From an uncultured Eubacteriales bacterium (GTDB taxonomy: Bacteria > Bacillota > Clostridia > Oscillospirales > CAG-272): DNA of 64,000 bases. This document shows, in pieces, positions 35,801 to 42,772 of this stretch (position 1 is the first letter of the stretch; each line of letters begins with the position of its first letter). The position numbers and the translations under genes were made by a program. The stretch lies in contig CAKRZE010000005.1 in NCBI GenBank assembly GCA_934432725.1, positions 69,390-133,389 on the forward strand. The letters run 5' to 3'. The notes below the pieces were generated by a model. The model saw nothing but the letters and a program-made list of their open reading frames with translations. It was not told the DNA's origin and did not search any database.

Positions 35801-36320
35801 ACGGGATCAGCAGATTGAAGAGGAAAACAAGGCAAATGAGGAAAAGGCAAAGGCTGAGGCTTTGGCTGAGGCAGAACGCCTTGTGAATCTGTACACGAGA
35901 AAGCTTTCCGAAGCGGATGCGGCATATAAGGCTGCTGCTGCTCTGGCGGCTTCCGATCCGACAGATGAAAACGTAAACGCCGAGGCATTGGCGCTTGCAG
36001 TGCTGGAGGCTGCACAGAAGTCTTACGATGACGCAGTCGAAGCACTGGATGCGATCAAGAATCCCAAGACGGATGAGGATACATCCGATGACGGCAAGAC
36101 CGAGGAAAAGCCGGCTTACAATTATACCAAGTATACAAGCGACAACGGTATGATCGTTCGGGTCACCTATGAGAACGGCGTCTCGTTCATCCTGAACTAC
36201 AACAACTTCGACATTACCGTAGAAGGGCATACAGTGCATGCCTATGATGCCATCAAGATCGATTCCAACGGAAACGTGGTTCTTGATAGCGTTGCCGCAC
36301 TGAGAAAGGGGACGAAATAA
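32856..36320 (+). CDS. Secreted DUF5696 domain protein
   Basis: A 1154-residue exported protein. Residues 1-27 are a signal peptide ending CVSADE, followed by an Ala/Thr-rich stretch. A large folded region (60-410) comes before a Pro/Thr/Glu linker (about 416-488), and the second folded region (490-970) contains AGITNLNFRLNGFANEGIFG and NFGLFPEFEFSYASLDKWFD. I recognise the whole as DUF5696-like; the alternating strand/helix pattern of the second region could be a TIM barrel, so a glycoside-active enzyme is possible but unproven. Residues 978-1068 are a charged coiled coil. It sits between two permease pairs and follows NHL/YIP1. Confidence 0.72.
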   Translation: MKHFRILSVLMAFCMVIGTLASLCVSADETTDAATEATTAAETAASTTAASDTASGEDSTIDYVKEAFYTADEKLATMKLRLDRDGYELYYESYTGEVAVRDKTTGNVMFSNPYDVALTGSASSDNVRNQLLSQIIIQYNDNNTELTMLSYVEAAQRGQISVRNIRNGIRVEYAMGRQETRKLVPYLITKERMDTMIRNNITDARKLNRFDAYYELKDPFDDSLTEQQVKEMQAAFPATEKYAVYVASPTLTEREKNLLEGIIKQYCPDYNFEALEYDHNLTEYEGSDSNPVNFKLSLEYYLDESGLSVRLPANGIRFDESTYSLTSIRMLPFMGAGSSEYTGYTMIPDGSGALVRFEDILKQGTGRTISGKLYGQDYAYYEIKGANQEVMRLPVFGLVEDYTYTVDENGNIVSPRPEETTAPETTAPETPETDGNGVTLAPAETEAPAETEASDETEAPAETDASEETADPAETDETGETGETTPETKIEDTYKTVMASRGFLAILEEGDALASIYTDHGGNVQHKYNTVFTEFNPRPKDSYNLASVISVGENATWTVVSERKYTGSYRIRYIMLTDADKIEEVAKENASAAGNLFEASYVGMANAYRAQLLKNGTLTALQNEADSVPLYIETLGVMKVQEKVLSVPVIRRRALTTFDDIKTMYSELKEAGITNLNFRLNGFANEGIFGLVPYKVKFEKAAGGDDGYSELVKYAEENNFGLFPEFEFSYASLDKWFDGFSLKRDGLKTIDNRYTTKRTYSATYQFFMSTGSIAISPSVFSNIFGSMQTYMTKIGVKDISVSTLGSDLNSDFDKKEPYNREDSKSFVTGTLSKIKEAYKEVMVDGGNAYTLAYVDHVLNVSLDSSNYTYASESIPFFGLVFHGYLNFAGTPTNMAGDVDREILKLIENGASPYFILAMQNTEKLKEYSDLSRYYSIKYSIWKDDLVKIYNEVNTALADVMYSPLKNHEFLIGERIPTQAEAERDQQIEEENKANEEKAKAEALAEAERLVNLYTRKLSEADAAYKAAAALAASDPTDENVNAEALALAVLEAAQKSYDDAVEALDAIKNPKTDEDTSDDGKTEEKPAYNYTKYTSDNGMIVRVTYENGVSFILNYNNFDITVEGHTVHAYDAIKIDSNGNVVLDSVAALRKGTK

Positions 36321-37316
36321 ATGACGAAACAGGCAACTGTAAAGCAGTCGGCTCCGAAAAAGCCGGCGTCTCCCCAAAAGCGCAGGAAGATCGTCTCCCT
36401 TGACAAACGGAAAGCACGTGCGGGATGGTGGTTTATCCTTCCGTTCCTGATCGGTTTTGTGGTGATTTATCTTCCGATTATTTACGATTCCATCAAGTAC
36501 AGCTTTAATGAGATGACCACAATTCCGGGCGGCGGCGGCTTCAAGCTGGATTTTGTCGGCTTTGAGAATTACCGCACGGCGCTGACTGAGGACCCGACAT
36601 ATGTTACAACACTTCGTTCCGGTATCCGTCAGTTGGTCTTCGATATTCCCGCAATCGTCATCTTCTCACTGTTCATGGCGGTGCTTCTGAACCAGAATAT
36701 GTTCGGACGTGCAGCCTTCCGTGCGATCTTCTTCATCCCGGTTATTCTTTGTACCGGCTTGATTGACTCGATCGACAGCGGAAACGTCCTGACCGGTTAT
36801 ATGGGAGATACCTCTTCCGGTATTTCAACCGGTGCGACCTCAGACCGGGTAACGCAGGTCGTTTCTGTGGCGGACTTCTCACGACTATTCAATAACATGC
36901 AGATCGGCGGCGATCTTCTTACGTATGTAACCGGAGTGATCAATAATATTTATGATATTATCAACCGTTCCGGTGTTCAGATGCTGGTCTTCCTTGCCGG
37001 CTTGCAGTCCATTTCACCCGCAATCTACGAATCCTGCTCGATCGACGGTGCGTCCGGCTGGGAAACCTTCTGGAAAATTACGTTCCCCATGATCAGCCCG
37101 ATGATTCTGGTCAATGCGATATACACGGTAATCGATGCCTTTACCGATGCGACCAATCCGGTTATGACCTATATTGATTCGGTCTATAACGAAGCCGGCG
37201 GTCAGGTGCTCAGCTCTGCAATGTCCTGGATGTACTTCCTTGTGGTCATCCTGATCATCGCGGCTGTTGCCGGCGTCATGTCTGCGTATATCTTCTACCA
37301 GAAGCGCGATACTTAA
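36321..37316 (+). CDS. Sugar ABC transporter permease (MalF type), second pair
   Basis: A 331-residue permease with a Lys-rich N-terminal tail (about 35 residues) and about six helices. The EAA loop is YESCSIDGASGWETFWKITF followed by PMISP. A long polar insertion (about residues 150-200, SGNVLTGYMGDTSSGIST) lies between helices on the outer face, which is uncommon in MalF-type proteins and may contact the NHL or DUF5696 protein. The gene abuts the upstream stop codon with no gap, implying coupling. Confidence 0.87.
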   Translation: MTKQATVKQSAPKKPASPQKRRKIVSLDKRKARAGWWFILPFLIGFVVIYLPIIYDSIKYSFNEMTTIPGGGGFKLDFVGFENYRTALTEDPTYVTTLRSGIRQLVFDIPAIVIFSLFMAVLLNQNMFGRAAFRAIFFIPVILCTGLIDSIDSGNVLTGYMGDTSSGISTGATSDRVTQVVSVADFSRLFNNMQIGGDLLTYVTGVINNIYDIINRSGVQMLVFLAGLQSISPAIYESCSIDGASGWETFWKITFPMISPMILVNAIYTVIDAFTDATNPVMTYIDSVYNEAGGQVLSSAMSWMYFLVVILIIAAVAGVMSAYIFYQKRDT

Positions 37317-37330
37317 GGAGGGGAATAAAA

Positions 37331-38392
37331 ATGAACGCACAGTCAACTGAAAATGCCCCGAAGATTCTGAAAGAATCCAAAAACAAGATTAAGGTCGACT
37401 TCGAAAGAACCAATGCGTGGACCAGATTCCGGATCAAATATCTGTCCTGGAACTTTGTCGGAAAGATCGTTTGGTGGTTTTTCCGTTTAGTGCTGCTCCT
37501 TGGTATTTCGTATGTAATTCTGCTTCCGTTCTACACCAAGATTGCTTCCTCCTTTATGGCAAAGGAAGATTTCGTGGATGCAACGGTTAAGCTGATTCCC
37601 AAGCACTTTACATTGGATACCTACCGCGCCGTCATTACGGAGAACAAATATTTTGAGGCACTGCTGAATACCACGATTCTCTCGGTAGCCTGCGGCTTGC
37701 TTCAGACCTTCATCTGCTCTCTGATCGGGTACGGCTTTGCAAAGTATAACTTCAAGGGGAAGAAGCTTCTCTTCGCTCTGGTTGTCTTTACAATGGTTGT
37801 TCCGCACCAGACGCTCCGCCTGTCCATGTTTATGAAGTTCCGGTACTTTGATGTGTTCTACATCCTGAAGCTGCTCGGCGGCGGATTGATTCCGGGTCTT
37901 AAGCTGATTCCCATTACCGAACTGAAGCTGACCAACACCTTTGTTCCGCTGATTCTGCTTTCGTTGACGGGACTTGGCTTTAAGAACGGCTTGTATATCT
38001 TCATCATGCGTCAGTTCTTCAACGGCGTGCCGGATGAGCTGGAAGAGTCCGCATATATCGACGGCTGCTCCACACTGCGTACCTTCTTTACCATCATTCT
38101 TCCGATCTCCATTCCGATGATGATTACGATATTCCTCTTTGCCTTCAGCTGGCAGTGGACGGATAACTTCTATACGAAGGCATTCTTCACCAGCTCCAGC
38201 AAGATCACATTGATGCCGAATATCGTAAAGATTCCGAAAAAGCTTGATACATCGTATGCGGCGCAAAACCTGTATACGGCGGCAATACGGAATACATGCA
38301 GTCTTTTGATTATCGCTCCGCTGATTGTCGTTTACCTGTTCTGCCAGAGATATCTTGTTCAGGGTATTGAGCGTTCCGGTATTGTCGGCTGA
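37331..38392 (+). CDS. Carbohydrate ABC transporter permease (MalG type), second pair
   Basis: A 353-residue permease, longer than the first-pair partner owing to a 50-residue N-terminal cytosolic segment. The EAA loop is EESAYIDGCSTLRTFFTIIL followed by PISIP. AAGGAGGGG precedes the ATG. It is the last gene of the operon and is followed by a strong terminator. The operon therefore encodes two complete permease heterodimers but only one binding protein. Confidence 0.87.
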   Translation: MNAQSTENAPKILKESKNKIKVDFERTNAWTRFRIKYLSWNFVGKIVWWFFRLVLLLGISYVILLPFYTKIASSFMAKEDFVDATVKLIPKHFTLDTYRAVITENKYFEALLNTTILSVACGLLQTFICSLIGYGFAKYNFKGKKLLFALVVFTMVVPHQTLRLSMFMKFRYFDVFYILKLLGGGLIPGLKLIPITELKLTNTFVPLILLSLTGLGFKNGLYIFIMRQFFNGVPDELEESAYIDGCSTLRTFFTIILPISIPMMITIFLFAFSWQWTDNFYTKAFFTSSSKITLMPNIVKIPKKLDTSYAAQNLYTAAIRNTCSLLIIAPLIVVYLFCQRYLVQGIERSGIVG

Positions 38393-38413
38393 GTCTTATC
38401 CATGGCATTATGA

Positions 38414-38454
38414 CCGGGACACTGCGCCAAAGCGCAGTGTCCCGTGTTTTGTTC
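38414..38454 (+). terminator. Terminator of the 13-kb operon
   Basis: A perfect 13-bp stem (38415-38427 with 38432-38444, loop CAAA) followed by TGTTTTGTT, 22 bp after the last permease stop. Confidence 0.88.
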
Positions 38455-38494
38455 CGGCAGAGACTGTATCTTGGGCAAAAGGAGGGGCTGCTTC

Positions 38495-39454
38495 GTGGGA
38501 AAGGGTAACAGGAAAGAAAATCCGTTTCCGTTTGCGGACAATAACAAGCGGTACTATACCTATGATTATTTTATGAAGCAAAGGTTCGGCGGCAAAACCG
38601 CAAAGCTCCCCATTGATGCGGGGTTTACCTGCCCGAATATCGATGGGAGCAAGGGAAGGGGCGGGTGCATCTACTGCAGCTGCCGCGGACTGGAGGGCAG
38701 AGGAGAAAGCGTTTCCCGGCAGATTGCGGAAGCGAAAGCCGTGATGGACCGGAAATGGGACAGGCAGATGCGGGTCAAGCGATATATTGCCTATTTCCAG
38801 ATGTTTACCAACACATATGCACCGCTGGATACCCTGAAGCGCCTGTATGAGGAAGCGCTCTGCCAGGAAAACGTGGTCGGAATCAGCATTGCAACAAGAG
38901 CAGACTGCCTGCCGGAGGAAACGGCGGCATATTTGCGCCGGCTTGGTGAGCAGACATTTGTGACGGTGGAGCTTGGGCTTCAGACTGCACATGAGCAAAC
39001 GGCGCGGCTGATCAACCGCTGCCACAGCTATCGGGAATTTCTGGACGGCTTTCACAGGCTGGAGGGAATCAGCCGGTGTGTTCACCTGATCAACGGACTG
39101 CCCGGTGAAACCCGTGAAATGATGCTGGAGACCGCGGAACGGATGGCGGAGCTGCATCCGGAGCAGCTGAAGCTGCATATGCTGTATGTGGTGCGCGGAA
39201 CCGCGATGGAACGGCTGTACCGTGCAGGCGAGGCTGAACTGATGAGCCGGGAGGAATACATCTCGCTGGTTGTGGCACAGCTGGAGCGGCTTCCTTCAGA
39301 TATTGTGATCGGCAGACTGACCGGAGATGCGCAGGAGGACGAATTGGCGGCGCCCCTTTGGGGTAAGGATAAACGCGCCGTTCTGAACGGAATCGACAAA
39401 ACCTTTGCAAAATGGGAAACATGGCAAGGGAAATTGTATAATATAGACAAATGA
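38495..39454 (+). CDS. TIGR01212-type radical SAM protein
   Basis: A 319-residue radical SAM enzyme. A GTG start at 38495 was chosen because AAAGGAGG stands 9 nt upstream. It contains the Fe-S cysteines CPNIDGSKGRGGCIYCSC (Cys spaced C-x12-C-x2-C, as in this subfamily rather than CxxxCxxC), then a TIM barrel with ETFVTVELGLQTAH-like sequence and HLINGLPGETREMML. The family is related to Elp3/MiaB-like radical SAM proteins; its reaction is not established. It is transcribed separately from the neighbouring operon. Confidence 0.85.
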   Translation: MGKGNRKENPFPFADNNKRYYTYDYFMKQRFGGKTAKLPIDAGFTCPNIDGSKGRGGCIYCSCRGLEGRGESVSRQIAEAKAVMDRKWDRQMRVKRYIAYFQMFTNTYAPLDTLKRLYEEALCQENVVGISIATRADCLPEETAAYLRRLGEQTFVTVELGLQTAHEQTARLINRCHSYREFLDGFHRLEGISRCVHLINGLPGETREMMLETAERMAELHPEQLKLHMLYVVRGTAMERLYRAGEAELMSREEYISLVVAQLERLPSDIVIGRLTGDAQEDELAAPLWGKDKRAVLNGIDKTFAKWETWQGKLYNIDK

Positions 39455-39502
39455 AAGCGGCTAAAATATACGGTACATCGGTTAAAAAGTGGAACCTCCT
39501 TC

Positions 39503-39531
39503 TTGAAATTGTGCAATAAATGCGTTATAAT
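39503..39531 (+). promoter_or_regulatory. Promoter of the EF-G-like gene
   Basis: TTGAAA at 39503-39508 and TATAAT at 39526-39531 with a 17-bp spacer; leader about 105 nt. Confidence 0.75.
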
Positions 39532-39644
39532 AATTGTGAGCAGATTGAATTAGTGCGAAATAGACAAATTTCTTTCGATTCGAAGCAACATGACAAAAAT
39601 CGTACATAAATCCTGCCAAAATATGAAACTGAAGGAGAAGAAAC

Positions 39645-41720
39645 ATGGAAAGAATCATTACCTCTCAGATCCGTAACATTTGCCTTTTGGGTCACGGAAG
39701 TACCGGAAAAACAACGCTGGCGGAATCGATGCTTTTTTTGAGCAAGGCGACCGATCGGCTTGGAAATATCACCGACGGAAACACGGTATGTGACTATGAT
39801 TCCGAGGAGATTCGCCGTGGATTTTCTCTGCAGACTGCCGTTGCAAACTGCATGTGGAAGGGCGCAAAGGTCAATATCATCGATACCCCCGGATATCTTG
39901 GCTTTGCGGGAGAGGCAGTCGAGGGCGTCAGGGTTGCGGATGCCGCAATCATTATGGTGGACGGTAAGGCGGGGATTGAAACCGGAACAGAGCTGGCGTG
40001 GGATTACGCGGTTGAGCAGGGAATTCCGCGCGCCTTCTTTGTCAACAAATTTGATGACCCGGAGTGCCGCTTCAACCGCGTTTTTACGGAAATCCACGAT
40101 AAATTCGGGATTTCGGTCTGCCCGCTGATGATCCCGATGGTTGATGTTGATAAGGTTGTCGGTTTTATCAATCTGATTGACCTGAAAACGTTCGTATATG
40201 ATAAGACCGGCAGTCACACGGAGGCGCCTGTGCCGGACAGCTATCATGATGTGGTGGAGAAATTCCGCGATATGCTTCTGGAGGCGGTTGCCGGAACGTC
40301 GGATGCCCTGATGGAGAAATATTTTGCGGGCGAAGAAATCACCTATGCGGAAATGACAGAAGGTATCCATGAGGGCATTATCCACGGGCAGATTGTTCCT
40401 GTGTTCTGCGGCGCTGCATCGAAAAACTGGGGCGTGGAGACGCTTCTTGACGTCATTGCGGAGTCCTTCCCGCGCCACACCGCAAAGAAGACCGAAAAGG
40501 GCGCAGACGGAGAGGATATTCCGATCGATAAGGAAGGAACGGATGCCGCGATCTTTATTTTCAAAACCATTGCCGACCCGTTTGTCGGAAAAATGTCATT
40601 TTTCAAGGTGATGACCGGAACGCTTGACAGACAGATGGCTTTGACGAACCTGCGCTCCGGTGCGGTGGAGCGTCCCGGGCGGCTGTATGTCATGCGCGGA
40701 AAGAAGCAGACCGAGGTGGATCAGCTTTCCTGCGGTGATATCGGTATGATGGCAAAGCTTGCGGACAGCAATACAAATGATACGCTGGTTTCCGCTCCCG
40801 GCATGCCTGCGTATCGCGGTATCCGGTTCCCGCTGCCGTTTATGACGATGGCGCTGGTGCCGAAGGCGAAGGGCGATGAGGATAAGATCTCGGCTGGAAT
40901 CGCGCGGCTTCTGGAGGAGGATTATACGGTACGGTTTGAAAACGATCCGGAAACCCGGCAGCTTTTGATTACGGGAATGGGAGATATGCATCTGGACGTT
41001 CTGGTTTCCAAACTGCAAAGCCGCTATAATGTCAGCGTGGTTCTGAAAACGCCGCGCATCGCATATCGGGAGACGATCCGGAAGACCGTTCAGGCGGAGG
41101 GGAAGCATAAGAAGCAATCCGGCGGACACGGGCAGTACGGACATGTGAAGATTACATTTTCTCCGGGCGAAGAGGAGGGACTGACCTTCACGGAATCCGT
41201 TGTGGGCGGAGCCGTTCCGAAGAATTTCTTCCCGGCGGTGGAAAAGGGCTTGCAGGAGGCAATGCAGAGGGGCGTTCTTGCGGGGTATCCGATGGTCAGA
41301 CTGAAGGCGGATCTGTATGACGGCTCTTACCATGATGTGGACTCCTCGGAAATGGCGTTCAAGGTCGCGGCAAGCCTTGCATACAAGGACGGAATTGCGC
41401 GTGCCAAGCCGGTTTTGCTGGAGCCGGTCGGAGAGCTGAAGGTGCGTGTGCCGGAGGCTCTTGTGGGAGATATCATGAGTGATATTCCGAAGAGACGGGG
41501 CAGAGTGCTCGGCATCGGCGCGGCGGAAAACAAGCCGGGATACCAGGTGGTGGACGCGGAGGTCCCGAAGGCGGAAATGCAGGATTATGTGGTGACTCTG
41601 CGTGCAATGACGCAGGGGCGCGGAAGCTTTACCTACTATTTCGTCCGCTATGAGGAGGTTCCTGCTGCCGTGGCGGAAAAGGTGATTGCCGCGGCAAAGG
41701 CGGAGAATGCGGAGGACTGA
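39645..41720 (+). CDS. Elongation factor G-like GTPase (second EF-G type)
   Basis: A 691-residue translational GTPase with full EF-G domain order (G, II, III, IV, V). The P-loop is GHGSTGKTT, G3 is DTPGYLGF and G4 is NKFD. Compared with canonical EF-G, switch I is diverged (RGFSLQTAVA instead of the RGITI pattern) and the catalytic His after DTPG is Tyr84. Domain IV and V signatures (SGGHGQYGHVKI, ESVVGGAVPKNFFPAVEKGL in part, KRRGRVLGI) are intact. Such paralogs are considered FusA2-like with specialised roles in translation or ribosome recycling. AAGGAGAAG precedes the ATG. Confidence 0.88.
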   Translation: MERIITSQIRNICLLGHGSTGKTTLAESMLFLSKATDRLGNITDGNTVCDYDSEEIRRGFSLQTAVANCMWKGAKVNIIDTPGYLGFAGEAVEGVRVADAAIIMVDGKAGIETGTELAWDYAVEQGIPRAFFVNKFDDPECRFNRVFTEIHDKFGISVCPLMIPMVDVDKVVGFINLIDLKTFVYDKTGSHTEAPVPDSYHDVVEKFRDMLLEAVAGTSDALMEKYFAGEEITYAEMTEGIHEGIIHGQIVPVFCGAASKNWGVETLLDVIAESFPRHTAKKTEKGADGEDIPIDKEGTDAAIFIFKTIADPFVGKMSFFKVMTGTLDRQMALTNLRSGAVERPGRLYVMRGKKQTEVDQLSCGDIGMMAKLADSNTNDTLVSAPGMPAYRGIRFPLPFMTMALVPKAKGDEDKISAGIARLLEEDYTVRFENDPETRQLLITGMGDMHLDVLVSKLQSRYNVSVVLKTPRIAYRETIRKTVQAEGKHKKQSGGHGQYGHVKITFSPGEEEGLTFTESVVGGAVPKNFFPAVEKGLQEAMQRGVLAGYPMVRLKADLYDGSYHDVDSSEMAFKVAASLAYKDGIARAKPVLLEPVGELKVRVPEALVGDIMSDIPKRRGRVLGIGAAENKPGYQVVDAEVPKAEMQDYVVTLRAMTQGRGSFTYYFVRYEEVPAAVAEKVIAAAKAENAED

Positions 41721-41786
41721 CCGGTTTTTCGGATCGCGGCTTCCGCCGAAGCGCTCCGTGCTGTTCCCAAAAAGGCGGACAGAGTC

Positions 41787-41814
41787 TTGACAAATCCGAA
41801 AAAAACGGTATAAT
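41787..41814 (+). promoter_or_regulatory. Promoter upstream of a terminator, before the GNAT gene
   Basis: TTGACA at 41787-41792 and TATAAT at 41809-41814, 16-bp spacer. Transcription would start about 41821. Confidence 0.75.
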
Positions 41815-41830
41815 AAACTGGTAAGACACG

Positions 41831-41862
41831 GGCGCGTCGCATCCCCTGCGGCGCGCCTTTTT
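41831..41862 (+). terminator. Intrinsic terminator immediately after that promoter
   Basis: GGCGCGTCGCA pairs with TGCGGCGCGCC (one G-T) around a CCCC-type loop, then five T at 41858-41862. It begins only about 10 nt after the expected start site of the promoter at 41787. It may also terminate the EF-G-like gene. Confidence 0.75.
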
Positions 41863-42029
41863 GAATCGCATCGGTGCGGCTCCGTCCCGCTTTGCTGCCG
41901 GGTGCGGCAGAAGCGGAAAAGGATGGGAGCTGCATTGTGACGGCAGGTCCGGACTGTGCACGAGGCTTTCGTATGCGTTCGTCCCGGCGCCGCTCTTTCG
42001 CGATTCTGTCGGCAGGAGGAGATGACGGC

Positions 42030-42722
42030 ATGGTGTTTGAAACCGGAATGACGGAGGAATGCAGGCTGTACGGGATGATCATTCCGTTCAGCCTTGTCCG
42101 CACGGGCGGCAAGGTCGTGATCCACGCGTTTCCGTGGGCAATGGAGCTTGCCGGACAGGTGGATGCCCTTGCAAAGGAGAAGCCGGAATGGCTGTTTTCC
42201 GATTCCTTTTATACGTATATCGGGGAGCGGCTGGAGCCGCTTGTGAAAAAGCGCGGGTATCTGCCGGACGAGGGCTATTGCCGGCAGTTTGCCCGGGTGT
42301 TCCGGATAGAGGAGCTGTCACAGCTCCGCCGCGAGGTGATTCTGCCGGAAACGGGGGAGATTCACTGGGATGACGGCTTTTCCTGCCGGACGGAAACCGA
42401 GCTGGATGAAAATTATCGGGATTGTCCGCTGTTCGGCGTGGTCAGGGACGGAGAGCTTCTTTCGTTTGCCAATGTGAATCATGACGACGGAGAGGTCGCC
42501 GATATCGGCGTGGAGACGGCGCCGGAGGCTGTGGGAAAGGGATATGCTTCCTCCAATGTCGCGGCACTGACGGCGTTCCTTCTGGAAAAGGGACGCTGTG
42601 TGACCTATATTTCCCTGTCGGACAACCCGGGGTCGGCGCGCGTTGCCGAAAAGGCAGGGTTTGCTCCGCATGCGCTGGAGTACAATTATGTGTGCTTTCT
42701 GGAGACGGACGAGGCGGTCTGA
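42030..42722 (+). CDS. GNAT family N-acetyltransferase with N-terminal extension
   Basis: A 230-residue protein; the C-terminal 100 residues are a GNAT domain (DIGVETAPEAVGKGYASSNV, then ALTAFLLEKGRCVTYISLSD, then NPGSARVAEKAGF, where the Asn/Ala/Lys-Ala-Gly-Phe ending is typical). The first 120 residues form a separate alpha/beta region seen in the GNAT_acetyltran class. Substrate unknown. The start is supported by AGGAGGAG about 9 nt upstream; longer in-frame starts exist but lack a ribosome site. Confidence 0.72.
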   Translation: MVFETGMTEECRLYGMIIPFSLVRTGGKVVIHAFPWAMELAGQVDALAKEKPEWLFSDSFYTYIGERLEPLVKKRGYLPDEGYCRQFARVFRIEELSQLRREVILPETGEIHWDDGFSCRTETELDENYRDCPLFGVVRDGELLSFANVNHDDGEVADIGVETAPEAVGKGYASSNVAALTAFLLEKGRCVTYISLSDNPGSARVAEKAGFAPHALEYNYVCFLETDEAV

Positions 42723-42772
42723 GGTTTTTTCCGGGAGGCTATATGCGTGAATAACGGAAGGGTGTGAATGAG

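Noticed and set aside
33186..36377. 1063-codon minus-strand ORF opposite the DUF5696 gene
   Set aside because: No start signal or family match; the plus-strand gene fits a seven-gene operon with signal peptide and correct spacing.
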